From: Pseudazoarcus sp963975885
Lineage (GTDB): Bacteria > Pseudomonadota > Gammaproteobacteria > Burkholderiales > Rhodocyclaceae
Length of the DNA stretch: 64,000 nt
Assembly (NCBI GenBank): GCA_963975885.1
Contig: CAXBIS010000010.1
Coordinates: 62,001 to 126,000 of the forward strand
Direction of reading: 5' to 3'
The notes below the pieces were generated by a model that ran no database searches, was not told the origin of the DNA, and was given only the letters and a program-made list of their open reading frames with translations. This document shows, one piece after another, positions 1-8,557 of this stretch; position 1 is the stretch's first letter, and every line of letters begins with the position of its first letter. Position numbers and translations under genes: made by a program.

Positions 1-42
1 GTGCCGCGCTATCTGGACTGGCTCAAGCAACGAGGACTGTAA
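1..42 (+). CDS. 3' end of an unidentified gene (partial)
   Basis: An open frame enters from the left edge and stops at TAA 40-42; its last residues read PRYLDWLKQRGL. Thirteen codons are too few to identify it. In related beta-proteobacteria ilvE (branched-chain aminotransferase) lies upstream of waaF and its C-terminus has a similar RYxDWL flavour, so ilvE is a guess only. The stop overlaps the next ATG (TAATG). Confidence 0.35.
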   Translation: MPRYLDWLKQRGL

Positions 43-212
43 TGCGACAAGACAACGCAAAATCGACTCGCAGGAAGGCGCCAGCAGGCATGCCGGAAAT
101 CGCCGGTGTGCGCTGGGGGCGCGGCATGCAACCTCTGTCGAAACCGCTGTCGGCCCGGCCGGAAAACACCGGCACACCGATGGCTGACTGGATCATCGAG
201 AACCGCCGGTGA
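42..212 (+). CDS. small ORF of 56 residues, function unknown
   Basis: ATG 42 overlaps the stop of the preceding frame (TAATG), the arrangement expected for translational coupling, and the frame runs to TGA 210-212. The product is basic (several Arg/Lys near the N-terminus) and ends MADWIIENRR. It has no cysteine, so it is not the small zinc-ribbon protein often found before waaF, and I see no signal peptide or membrane segment. It may be a chance frame: a short length in GC-rich DNA proves little, and the coupled start is the only positive evidence. Confidence 0.25.
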   Translation: MRQDNAKSTRRKAPAGMPEIAGVRWGRGMQPLSKPLSARPENTGTPMADWIIENRR

Positions 213-261
213 GCGCCGCCTGCGACTTGGTGGCGGATTTCGCTCCCACGCCTGAACCGCA

Positions 262-1347
262 ATGACCCCGCCCCCCCCTGATCCGGACGACCTCGACGAC
301 GCCGCGACAGACCCGCCACGCGGCATCCTCGTCGTCGGCCCGTCGTGGGTCGGCGACATGGTCATGGCGCAGAGCCTGTTCAAGGTGCTCAAGGCCGCCG
401 AGCCCGAATGCATCATCGACGTGCTCGCGCCCGAGTGGTCGCTGCCGATTCTCGATCGCATGCCCGAGGTGCGCCGCGGCGTCGTGATGCCCGTCGGTCA
501 CGGCAAGCTGCAACTCGGCCTGCGCTGGAAGCTGGGCAAGCAGCTGGGCCAGATCGGCTACAGCCAGGCCGTCGTGCTGCCCAACTCCTTGAAATCCGCC
601 CTGGTGCCCGCCTTCGCCGGCATCGCGCAACGCACCGGCTTTCGTGGCGAGATGCGCTACTGGCTGATCAACGACATGCGGCTGCTGTCCAAACGCCGTT
701 TGCCGCTGACCGTGCAACGCTTCGTCGCACTCGGCCGGGGTCTGCAGCAGCCGCTGCCCGACCCGATCCCGCGCCCGCATCTGGTCGCCGACGCGGCCAA
801 CCAAGCGCGGCTACGCGAAGCGCTCGAACTGCCCGCCGAACGACGCGCCGTGGCCTTCATGCCCGGCGCCGAGTACGGCCCGGCCAAACAGTGGCCACTG
901 GAGCACTTCGGAGCGCTCGCGCGAGAGCTGGTCGCGCGCGGGTGCGACGTGTGGATCGTTGGTTCGGGCAAGGACCATGACGCAGGCGAAGCGATCGCGC
1001 AGGCAGCCGGCACCGGCGTGATCAATCTCGCCGGGCGCACCACGCTGGGCGACGCGGTCGATTTGCTGGCGATGGCCGAAGCTGCGGTCACCAACGACTC
1101 CGGCCTGATGCACGTGGCTGCCGCGGTCGATGTGCCGCTGGTGGCGATCTTCGGTTCGTCCACGCCGGACCACACCCCCCCGCTGGCCGACCCGGCGCGC
1201 GCGAAAGTGCTGTACCTGGGCCTGGAATGCTCACCCTGTTTCAAGCGCACCTGTCCGCTCGGCCACCTGCGCTGCCTCACCGAAATCACGCCGGCCAGCG
1301 TACTCGCCGCGCTGGATGATCTGGGCGTGGCATCGCCGGAGCATTGA
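262..1347 (+). CDS. waaF: ADP-heptose--LPS heptosyltransferase II
   Basis: Glycosyltransferase family 9, 361 residues. It adds the second L-glycero-D-manno-heptose of the inner core from ADP-heptose, at the cytoplasmic face of the inner membrane. The N-terminal motif ILVVGPSWVGDMVMAQSLFK (about residues 22-41) is characteristic of WaaF, and the C-terminal half has the GT9 nucleotide-binding region with TNDSGLMHVAAAVDVPLVAIFG. The first ~20 residues are a Pro/Asp-rich extension absent from typical WaaF (about 345 residues), so the true start may be slightly downstream. Its TGA overlaps the waaC ATG (TGATG), and it is the first gene of a six-gene core operon. Confidence 0.93.
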   Translation: MTPPPPDPDDLDDAATDPPRGILVVGPSWVGDMVMAQSLFKVLKAAEPECIIDVLAPEWSLPILDRMPEVRRGVVMPVGHGKLQLGLRWKLGKQLGQIGYSQAVVLPNSLKSALVPAFAGIAQRTGFRGEMRYWLINDMRLLSKRRLPLTVQRFVALGRGLQQPLPDPIPRPHLVADAANQARLREALELPAERRAVAFMPGAEYGPAKQWPLEHFGALARELVARGCDVWIVGSGKDHDAGEAIAQAAGTGVINLAGRTTLGDAVDLLAMAEAAVTNDSGLMHVAAAVDVPLVAIFGSSTPDHTPPLADPARAKVLYLGLECSPCFKRTCPLGHLRCLTEITPASVLAALDDLGVASPEH

Positions 1348-2429
1348 TGCGCGTTCTGATCATCAAGACCTCGTCCCTGGGTGACGTGATCCACACACTG
1401 CCGGCGCTCACCGATGCCGCACGCGCCATCCCCGGCGTGCGCTTCGACTGGCTGGTCGAGGAGAACTTCGCCGAGGTGCCGGCCTGGCACCCGGCCGTCG
1501 AGCGCGTGATTCCGGTCGCGCTGCGGCGCTGGCGGCGTTCCGTGCTGCGCACCTGGCTCGCCGGCGAATGGCAGGCGATGACGCACAAGGTCAAACTCGC
1601 CCACTACGATCTGGCGATCGACGCACAGGGCCTGATCAAGAGCGCGATCCTGACGCGCTACGCCGGTGCGCCGGTGCACGGACTGGACCGCGACTCGATC
1701 CGCGAGCCGCTGGCGAGCCGCTTCTACGATCGCCGCCACGCCGTGCCCAAGGGACGCCATGCCGTCGAGCGCGTGCGCGAACTGTTCGCCAGATCACTGG
1801 GCTACGACGTCCCCGACTCGCCCTGCGACTACGGGCTGGAGCGCACCCGCGTACTTGGCGACGCACCGCCGCCGGCCACGCCAACGCTGCTCTTCCTGCA
1901 CGGAACGACCTGGGCCACCAAGCACTGGCCGGAGATGTACTGGCGCGATCTGACCGAGCGCTGCACGCGCGCCGGCTGGCAGGTGCGCCTGCCGTGGGGG
2001 AATGACGCAGAGCGCGAGCGCGCCGAACGCATCGCGGCCGATCTGCCGCACGCGACGGTACTACCGCGCCTGATGCTGGCCGGCATCGCAGCCGAACTGG
2101 CCAGCGCCTCGGCCTGCGTCGCGGTCGACACCGGCCTGGGGCATCTGGCCGCCGCACTCGACGTGCCCACGGTGTCGCTTTTCGGTCCCACGCGACCCGA
2201 ACTGACCGGCGCCTGGGGACCGCGCCAGCGCCACCTCGCCTCCGACTTTCCGTGCGCCCCCTGCCTGTCTGCGCGTTGCCGCCATTATCCGACCAAGGAC
2301 GAGCTGGCACGCTTCGACGTGGTACGCGAAAAGCCGCTGTGCTACACGCGCCTGGAACCGGATCGCGTGTTTGCCGAGCTGACCGCGCTGGTGAATGAGG
2401 CCGGGCGACCGGCGCCGGGGACGGCGTGA
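1347..2429 (+). CDS. waaC: ADP-heptose--LPS heptosyltransferase I
   Basis: Family 9 transferase of 360 residues that attaches the first heptose to Kdo. The N-terminus MRVLIIKTSSLGDVIHTLPA is the classic WaaC start. The acceptor-side loop with DAQGLIKSA and the C-terminal DTGLGHLAAALDVPTVSLFG region are intact. I chose ATG 1347, which overlaps the waaF stop; a TTG three bases earlier is also in frame. It ends at 2429, overlapping the next start. Order and overlap with waaF, waaG and waaP match the Pseudomonas-type core locus. Confidence 0.93.
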   Translation: MRVLIIKTSSLGDVIHTLPALTDAARAIPGVRFDWLVEENFAEVPAWHPAVERVIPVALRRWRRSVLRTWLAGEWQAMTHKVKLAHYDLAIDAQGLIKSAILTRYAGAPVHGLDRDSIREPLASRFYDRRHAVPKGRHAVERVRELFARSLGYDVPDSPCDYGLERTRVLGDAPPPATPTLLFLHGTTWATKHWPEMYWRDLTERCTRAGWQVRLPWGNDAERERAERIAADLPHATVLPRLMLAGIAAELASASACVAVDTGLGHLAAALDVPTVSLFGPTRPELTGAWGPRQRHLASDFPCAPCLSARCRHYPTKDELARFDVVREKPLCYTRLEPDRVFAELTALVNEAGRPAPGTA

Positions 2430-3550
2430 TGGATCTGGCCTTCTGCCTCTACAAGTACTTCCCTTACGGCGGCCTGCAGCGCGACTTCCTGCGCATCGCG
2501 CGCGCCTGCGTCGCGCGCGGCCACACGGTGCGCGTCTATACCCTGGAATGGGAAGGCGAGCGCCCCGACGATCTGGAGATCGTCGTCGTGCCTGCGCGCG
2601 GCCTGACCAACCCCGCGCGCTACCGAATGTTCACCGAACTCGTGCAACTCGACATCAAGGCTCGCCCGGTGGATCGGGTGGTCGGCTTCAACAAGATGCC
2701 GTGGCTGGACGTGTATTACGCCGCCGACCCGTGCTACGCGGAAAAGGCAGCCGCGCGACGCGGGCGGATGTACCGGCTGTCGGGGCGCTTCCGGCATTTC
2801 TCGGCGTACGAGCGCGCGGTCTTCGATCCCGAGTCGGCCACGCAGATCCTGATGATCTCGACCGTGCAGCAGCCGCTGTTCGAAAAGCACTACGGCACGC
2901 AGGCGTCGCGCTTCCACCTGCTGCCACCGGGCATCGCGCCGGACCGCCGCGCACCCGCGAACGCTGCCGACATCCGCGCCGGATTCCGCCGCGAGTTCGA
3001 CATCCCCGACGACGAGCGACTCGTCGTGCAGATCGGATCCGGCTTTCGCACCAAGGGGCTGGACCGCAGCCTGAAGGCCCTGGCGGCGCTGCCCGACGAA
3101 CTGCGCGCACACACCCGTCTGATCGTCATCGGCCAGGATGACCCGCGCCCGTTCCGCGTGCAGGCCAAGGCCTTGCGCATCCTCGATCGTGTCAGCTTCC
3201 TGGCGGGGCGCGACGACATCCCGCGCTTTCTGCTCGGCGCCGATGTGCTCATCCACCCGGCCTATGCAGAGAACACCGGCACCGTACTGCTCGAAGCGGT
3301 CGTCGCCGGCCTGCCGGTGCTGACCACGGCGGTATGCGGCTACGCGCAGTACGTCAACGGAGCCGGCGCCGGCCGGGTACTGTCCGAACCGTTCGAGCAG
3401 CAAGCGCTGGACGCCGCGCTGGCCGACCTGCTCACCGACAATGCATTGCGTGCCGCGATGGCGCGCAGCGGCCTCGCCTGGGCCGAGACCGCCGACATCT
3501 ACAGCCTGCCCGAACGGGCCGCCGACGTGATCGTGGGGGAACGCACATGA
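2429..3550 (+). CDS. waaG: LPS core glucosyltransferase I, GT4 family
   Basis: GT-B glycosyltransferase, 373 residues, that by family extends the heptose region with the first outer-core hexose. Near the N-terminus CLYKYFPYGGLQRDFLRIA is the WaaG signature, and the C-terminal domain carries HPAYAENTGTVLLEAVVAGL, the E-x7-E region that binds the nucleotide sugar. ATG 2429 overlaps the waaC stop; GTG 2426 is an alternative. It is followed by 112 non-coding bases holding a strong inverted repeat before waaP, the only real gap in the operon. Confidence 0.9.
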   Translation: MDLAFCLYKYFPYGGLQRDFLRIARACVARGHTVRVYTLEWEGERPDDLEIVVVPARGLTNPARYRMFTELVQLDIKARPVDRVVGFNKMPWLDVYYAADPCYAEKAAARRGRMYRLSGRFRHFSAYERAVFDPESATQILMISTVQQPLFEKHYGTQASRFHLLPPGIAPDRRAPANAADIRAGFRREFDIPDDERLVVQIGSGFRTKGLDRSLKALAALPDELRAHTRLIVIGQDDPRPFRVQAKALRILDRVSFLAGRDDIPRFLLGADVLIHPAYAENTGTVLLEAVVAGLPVLTTAVCGYAQYVNGAGAGRVLSEPFEQQALDAALADLLTDNALRAAMARSGLAWAETADIYSLPERAADVIVGERT

Positions 3551-3582
3551 CCCCCGCTGACCGCTCGTGCCGTGGGTCGGAT

Positions 3583-3628
3583 AAGCGCAGCGCATCTGAC
3601 AGGACGCGATGTCACATGCGCTGCGCTT
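3583..3628. repeat. 19-bp inverted repeat between waaG and waaP
   Basis: Arms 3583-3601 (AAGCGCAGCGCATCTGACA) and 3610-3628 are reverse complements with one mismatch around an 8-nt loop. The sequence resembles the short dispersed palindromes with core AAGCGCAGCGCAT seen between genes in many proteobacteria (REP-like). There is no T-run, so it is not a standard terminator; as RNA it could stabilise upstream mRNA or lower expression of the downstream kinases. No second copy was noticed in this window. Confidence 0.7.
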
Positions 3629-3662
3629 GTGTGACCTGCACATTCGTTGCGGTGAGGCTGCC

Positions 3663-4481
3663 ATGAACCGCGTGTGGCTCGCGCCACCCTTCGACCGCCT
3701 GTGGGCCGGATGCGACCCCTTCGACGAGGTCGAGCGGCTGCAAGGCGACGTGTTCCGCGAACTGGAAGCGCGCCGCACGCTGCGCACCGAAGTCGAGGGA
3801 CGCGCGTACTTCGTCAAGATCCACCGCGGCGTGGGCTGGTTCGAGATCGTCGAGAACCTCATGCGCGGCCGCACGCCGGTACTCGGTGCGCGCAACGAGT
3901 ACGAGGCGATCCGGCATCTCGAAGAAGTGGGCGTGGCGACGATGCGCGCGGTGGCCTTCGGCGAACGCGGCGCCAACCCGGCCACGCGCCAGTCTTTCCT
4001 CGTCACCGAAGCGCTGGAACCGACGCTCGCACTCGACGAGCACTGCCGCGCCTGGCGCAAGACGCCGCCCGGAGCGCGCTGGCGTCATGCCATGATCGCG
4101 CATGTCGCCGACATCGCACGCCGCATGCACGCATCCGGCATGAACCACCGCGACTTCTACCTGGTGCACTTCCTGCTGCATCTCGACCCGGCGCCGACAC
4201 CGGAGAACCTGCGCATTTCGCTGATCGACCTGCACCGCGCGCAGATCCGCGCGAATACCCCGCGCCGCTGGCGCGACAAGGATCTGGCCGCGCTGCACTT
4301 CGCCTCGCTCGAAGCGGGTCTCACCGACCGCGACCGCCTGCGCTTTGCGCGCAGCTACTTCGGACGGCCGCTGCGCGCGGTGCTGCGCGACGAAGCGCGG
4401 CTGTTCGCGTTTCTCGAACGCGAAGGCGTGCGGCTGATGGAGCGCTGGGAACGCAAGTTCGCACCGGGAGCGACGTCGTGA
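3663..4481 (+). CDS. waaP: LPS core heptose I kinase
   Basis: Cytoplasmic sugar kinase with a protein-kinase-like fold, 272 residues, expected to phosphorylate heptose I of the inner core using ATP. It has the family's catalytic loop NHRDFYLVHFLL (about residues 160-171) with the catalytic Asp, the ATP-binding Lys in YFVKIHRGVGWFEI, and the metal-binding Asp in SLIDLHRAQI. ATG 3663 is preceded by a GGTGAGG-like ribosome site; the frame is open further upstream but crosses the inverted repeat. Its end overlaps the next gene by GTGA. Confidence 0.92.
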   Translation: MNRVWLAPPFDRLWAGCDPFDEVERLQGDVFRELEARRTLRTEVEGRAYFVKIHRGVGWFEIVENLMRGRTPVLGARNEYEAIRHLEEVGVATMRAVAFGERGANPATRQSFLVTEALEPTLALDEHCRAWRKTPPGARWRHAMIAHVADIARRMHASGMNHRDFYLVHFLLHLDPAPTPENLRISLIDLHRAQIRANTPRRWRDKDLAALHFASLEAGLTDRDRLRFARSYFGRPLRAVLRDEARLFAFLEREGVRLMERWERKFAPGATS

Positions 4482-5227
4482 AGCACTGGACGCTCGCCCC
4501 CGAATACGCGCACGGCGCAGCCGCCGAGGCCTTCGCGAGCCTGGATGCGGTATTCGACCTGTGCGGCGAGCGCATCGCCGCGGCACCGATGTCGGAGGTC
4601 GTGCGCGTCGACATCGACGGCACGCGCTACTACGTCAAGCGCTACAACGGCGCCGGAAAGAACCCGCTGCGGCGCTGGTTCGCACGACCACGCGTACAGA
4701 TCGAATGGGAGAACCTGCGCCGTTTCGCCGCCTGGGGCATTCCCACCGCAAAGGTCATCGGCTACGGGCTGGAACGCCGCGCCGGGGCTTTCGCGCGCGG
4801 CGCAATGATCACCGAGGAAATCCCCGACACCGTCGATCTGGCCGCTCTGGCGAACCGCGGCGACGCGCGCCTGCGCGAGCCGGCCTGGATCGATGCCGTC
4901 TCGCGCCAGGTCGCGGCGATCACGCACACGCTGCACGCCCAGCGCTTCGCCCACAATGATCTCAAGTGGCGCAACCTGCTGGTCACGACGGGCGAGGCGC
5001 CCACGGTGTTCCTGATCGACTGCCCCGCCGGCATGCACTGGCCCGAGCCCTTCTTGCGTCACCGCATCGTCAAGGACCTGGCCTGCCTGGACAAGGTTGC
5101 CAAGCGGCAACTCACGCGCAGCCAGCGCCTGCGCTTCTACCATCACTACACCGGCCGCACACGCCTGGATGCGACTGATCGCAAGCGTATTCGCCACGTG
5201 CTGCGCTACTTCGAGGGGCGCGAATGA
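4478..5227 (+). CDS. second LPS-core kinase of the WaaP/InaA group
   Basis: 249 residues, GTG start overlapping the waaP stop. A kinase-like protein with the catalytic loop FAHNDLKWRNLL (about residues 162-173), the metal-binding aspartate in FLIDCPAG and an N-terminal Lys in YYVKRYNGAGKNPLRRW. It matches in order and size the kinase gene after waaP in Pseudomonas aeruginosa (the PA5008 position), where such proteins are thought to phosphorylate further core positions. The exact acceptor here is unknown. It overlaps the next gene by ATGA. Confidence 0.82.
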   Translation: MKHWTLAPEYAHGAAAEAFASLDAVFDLCGERIAAAPMSEVVRVDIDGTRYYVKRYNGAGKNPLRRWFARPRVQIEWENLRRFAAWGIPTAKVIGYGLERRAGAFARGAMITEEIPDTVDLAALANRGDARLREPAWIDAVSRQVAAITHTLHAQRFAHNDLKWRNLLVTTGEAPTVFLIDCPAGMHWPEPFLRHRIVKDLACLDKVAKRQLTRSQRLRFYHHYTGRTRLDATDRKRIRHVLRYFEGRE

Positions 5228-6639
5228 GCACGCCACGCACCGACGTCGCAACGTTGCGCGCGGCCGGGCGCGAGCCGGCCCTGCCCGCGACGCTGGTGCT
5301 CGACGACGGACGCGAACTGCATCTGCTGCGCGCGCTGCGCGTGCTGCCCGGCAAGCGGCTCACCGCCGAAGCACGGCTCGACGGCGAGCCGGTACTCGCC
5401 AAGCTCTTCCTCTCGGCCAGCGCCTCCCGCCACGCGGCGCGCGAGCGTAGCGGAATTGCTGCACTGATCGCCGCCGGCCTGCCCACACCGGCACATGTTG
5501 CCGACGCGACCCTGCGCGGCGGGGGCGAACTGGTCGCCACACGCTTTCTACCCGGCGCGACCAGCCTGCTCGATGCCTGGAACGCACTGCCACGCCCGCC
5601 CGCAGACACCGCCGCCATCGCCTTGCTGGCACCGGCACTGGCGCTGCTCGCGCGCATGCATGCGAACGGGCTCGCCCAGAGCGACCTGCACCTGGGCAAC
5701 TTCCTGCAGCATGAGGAGACCCTGTATCTGGTCGACGGCGACGCGGTCGAAGCCCATCCGGCGCCCCTCGCGCCGCAGGCCGCGCGCGCGAACCTCGCGA
5801 TCCTGCTCGCGCAACTGCCCCCGGCCTGGGACGAGCACCTGGACGCACTGATCGCAGCCTACGTCGCAGCAGGCGGTACCGCACCGGAACCCGCGGCCCT
5901 GCTGCGCGAAATCGCCGCCGTGCGCGAATGGCGCCTGACCGACCTGCTTGCAAAGAGCGTGCGCAACTGCTCGCTGTTCGCCGTGACCCGCTCGGTCACG
6001 CGCTTCACCTCGGTCGTGCGCGACGAGGCCGAAGTGCTCGCCCCGCTGCTCGCCGACCCGGACGAGGCGATGCGTGCCGGGACCGTGCTCAAGGATGGCA
6101 ACACCGCGACCGTCGCGCGCATCGAATTCGACGGGCGCGCATTGGTCATCAAGCGCTACAACCTCAAGAACGCCTGCCACGCCCTCTCACGCCTGTGGCG
6201 CCCCTCGCGTGCCTGGCACTCCTGGCGCGCCGCCCACCGGCTGAAATTTCTGGGCATCGCCACACCGCGCCCGCTCGCGCTCGTCGAGGAACGCGTCGGC
6301 CCGCTGCGCCGACGCGCCTGGCTCGTCACCGAACATTGCCCTGGAGCGAACCTGCTCGAAGTCCTCGACCCGCACGCCCCGCCCGCCGACGACATCGCCG
6401 CCGCGCTGAGCGAGACCTTGCGCACCTTACACAGCGCACGCATCCATCACGGCGACCTCAAGGCCACCAACCTGCTGTGGCACGACGGCCGCGTGTGGCT
6501 GATCGACCTGGACGCGACCATGGCGCATCGCTCGCCATCGGCCTTCGAGCGCGCCTGGGCACGCGACCGTGCTCGGCTGCTGCGCAACTGGCAGGAAGAC
6601 AGCGCGGTCGCGCAGTGGCTGAATCGCACACTGCCCTGA
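5224..6639 (+). CDS. tandem two-domain LPS-core kinase
   Basis: 471 residues holding two kinase-like domains. The first has SDLHLGNFL near residue 152 and LVDGD after it; the second has HGDLKATNLL near residue 408 and LIDLD. Both keep the catalytic Asp and the Asn of the loop. The layout resembles the protein at the PA5006 position of the P. aeruginosa core locus. ATG 5224 overlaps the previous stop. It is the last gene of the waa operon and converges on msbA with only six bases between the stops, so no separate terminator fits there. Confidence 0.8.
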   Translation: MSTPRTDVATLRAAGREPALPATLVLDDGRELHLLRALRVLPGKRLTAEARLDGEPVLAKLFLSASASRHAARERSGIAALIAAGLPTPAHVADATLRGGGELVATRFLPGATSLLDAWNALPRPPADTAAIALLAPALALLARMHANGLAQSDLHLGNFLQHEETLYLVDGDAVEAHPAPLAPQAARANLAILLAQLPPAWDEHLDALIAAYVAAGGTAPEPAALLREIAAVREWRLTDLLAKSVRNCSLFAVTRSVTRFTSVVRDEAEVLAPLLADPDEAMRAGTVLKDGNTATVARIEFDGRALVIKRYNLKNACHALSRLWRPSRAWHSWRAAHRLKFLGIATPRPLALVEERVGPLRRRAWLVTEHCPGANLLEVLDPHAPPADDIAAALSETLRTLHSARIHHGDLKATNLLWHDGRVWLIDLDATMAHRSPSAFERAWARDRARLLRNWQEDSAVAQWLNRTLP

Positions 6640-6645
6640 GCAGAC

Positions 6646-8478
6646 TCAGCCAGCAAACGGGGAGCTGTCTGGCCCTTCGCTGAACTGCACCGCGTGCAAC
6701 CGCGCATAGTGGCCACCGGCCGCCAGCAGTTGGGCGTGGGTTCCTCGTTCGACGATGCGCCCGCGATCCATGACCAGAATCTGGTCGGCCTTCTCGATGG
6801 TCGACAGGCGGTGGGCGATGACCAACGTGGTGCGGCCCTGCATCACACGGTCCAGAGCGGCCTGGATGTGGCGTTCGGATTCGGTGTCTAGCGCGGAGGT
6901 GGCTTCGTCGAGGATGAGCAGCGGCGAATCCTTGAGCACCGCGCGGGCGATGGCCAGACGTTGGCGCTGGCCGCCCGAGAGCAGCACGCCGTTCTCTCCG
7001 ACGACGGTGTCCAGACCCTGAGGCAGGTGATCGATGAACTCGCGCGCATAGGCGGCGTCGGCCGCGGCCTCGATGGCCTCCCGCGGCGCGCCGGCGAGAT
7101 CGCCGTAGGCGATGTTGTTGGCGACGGTGTCGTTGAACAGCGTCACGTGCTGGGTGACCAGCGCGATGTGACGGCGCAGGTTGCGCAGCGTGTAGTCCTC
7201 GACGTCGACGCCATCGATCAGGATCGCGCCGCGCTCGTGGTGGTAGAAACGCGGGATCAGACTCGCCAGCGTGGACTTGCCGCTGCCCGAGCGCCCCACC
7301 AGCGCGATCATCTGCCCGGGCTCGGCGGTGAAGCTGACACCGTCGAGTACGTCGAGATCACCGCCGGGATAACGGAAGCTCAGATCGCGCACTTCCAGAC
7401 GGCCACGCACGCGTTCGCGCTCGACGCTGCCGGAATCGGGCTCGACCGGCTGATCGAGCTGCTCGAAGATGCTCTCGGCGCCGGCCAGCCCTTTCTGGAT
7501 CGTGGAGCTGACTTCGGAGAGTTGGCGGATGGGCTTGGGCAGCAGGCCCGCGGCCGTGATGTAGGCCACCAAGTCGCCCGCGGTGGCATCGCCGCGCAGC
7601 AGCAGCACCAGGAACAGCAATACGGCCATCGCGCTGAAGGTCACCAGCTGCAATGAAGGCGTGAACACCGCGGCGGTCTTCACCATGCGCAGTTGGCGCG
7701 CCATGTTGTCGCGACTGGCCTCGCCGAAGCGCCGCGATTCATAGTCCTCGCCGCCGAAGCTGCGCACCACGCGGTAACCCTGAATGGTCTCCGAGGCGAC
7801 ATGGGTCACATCCCCCATGCTTGCCTGGATCTTGCGGCTTTGCTTGCGGAACTTGCGGCTCGCGCTGCTGACCATGACACCGATCAGTGGCAGGATGGCG
7901 AGCATCACCAGCGTGAGCTTCCAGTTCATCCACAGCAGGTAGGCGAACAGGAAGACGATGGTCAGGCCTTCGCGCACGACGGTCTTGATCGCGTCGGTGG
8001 CTGCCCCGGTGACCATGGTCACGTTGTAGGTGATGCGCGAGACCAGATGGCCGGAATTGCTCTGGTCGAAGTAACCGTTGGGCAGGCGCAGCAGGCTGTC
8101 GAACAGGGCGCGACGCAGGCTGTCGATCAGTCCCAGAGATACCCGCGCCAGATAGTAGTTACCCAGATAGGCGCCCACGCCTTGCCAGGCGGCGATCGCG
8201 ACCAGCATCAGCGGCACGGCGTAGAGCAGTTCCATGCCGTCCAAAAGCGGTACGCCGCGGATCACCGCACCCGAAGGCTCGATGAGGCCGTCGACAAAGT
8301 ACTTGAGAATGCCCGCCATCATCGGCTGTGACGAGGCGAAGATCATGTAGCCGACCAGGCTCACGGCAAACCAGCCGATGAACGGGCGCACGTAGGTCAG
8401 CAGCCTCAGGTAGATCCTGAGGGAAGACGTGTTCGAGGGGTTCGGGGGCCGCGTCGGCGGCACCGGCGGGGTGCTCAT
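6646..8478 (-). CDS. msbA: lipid A / core-LPS flippase, ABC exporter
   Basis: Inner-membrane ABC half-transporter, 610 residues, which acts as a homodimer to flip core-lipid A to the periplasmic leaflet. The N-terminal ~330 residues carry six membrane segments, and the C-terminal ATPase has Walker A GRSGSGKST, signature LSGGQRQR and Walker B LLILDEATSALD. Length and layout match MsbA. No strong ribosome site is seen before ATG 8478. It lies downstream of rpoH in the same direction, separated by a hairpin. Confidence 0.9.
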   Translation of the reverse strand: MSTPPVPPTRPPNPSNTSSLRIYLRLLTYVRPFIGWFAVSLVGYMIFASSQPMMAGILKYFVDGLIEPSGAVIRGVPLLDGMELLYAVPLMLVAIAAWQGVGAYLGNYYLARVSLGLIDSLRRALFDSLLRLPNGYFDQSNSGHLVSRITYNVTMVTGAATDAIKTVVREGLTIVFLFAYLLWMNWKLTLVMLAILPLIGVMVSSASRKFRKQSRKIQASMGDVTHVASETIQGYRVVRSFGGEDYESRRFGEASRDNMARQLRMVKTAAVFTPSLQLVTFSAMAVLLFLVLLLRGDATAGDLVAYITAAGLLPKPIRQLSEVSSTIQKGLAGAESIFEQLDQPVEPDSGSVERERVRGRLEVRDLSFRYPGGDLDVLDGVSFTAEPGQMIALVGRSGSGKSTLASLIPRFYHHERGAILIDGVDVEDYTLRNLRRHIALVTQHVTLFNDTVANNIAYGDLAGAPREAIEAAADAAYAREFIDHLPQGLDTVVGENGVLLSGGQRQRLAIARAVLKDSPLLILDEATSALDTESERHIQAALDRVMQGRTTLVIAHRLSTIEKADQILVMDRGRIVERGTHAQLLAAGGHYARLHAVQFSEGPDSSPFAG

Positions 8479-8498
8479 GTGCGGCGCATATTAGCACG

Positions 8499-8535
8499 CG
8501 AGGGCGCCGCCTCCGGCTGGAGGAAGGCGCCCTCG
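8499..8535 (-). terminator. strong hairpin between rpoH and msbA
   Basis: Arms 8499-8508 (CGAGGGCGCC) and 8526-8535 are perfect complements, with an inner CCTCC/GGAGG pairing and a GGCT loop. It sits between the rpoH stop and the msbA start. On the minus strand no T-run follows, so it may be a weak or Rho-dependent terminator, an attenuator, or a 3' stabiliser of rpoH mRNA. Confidence 0.5.
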
Positions 8536-8557
8536 GCCGGTCCGGTCGGGCGGTGGA

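Noticed and set aside
2342..4060. 572-residue minus-strand frame opposite waaG and waaP
   Set aside because: Product has no family features and runs against two well-supported genes.
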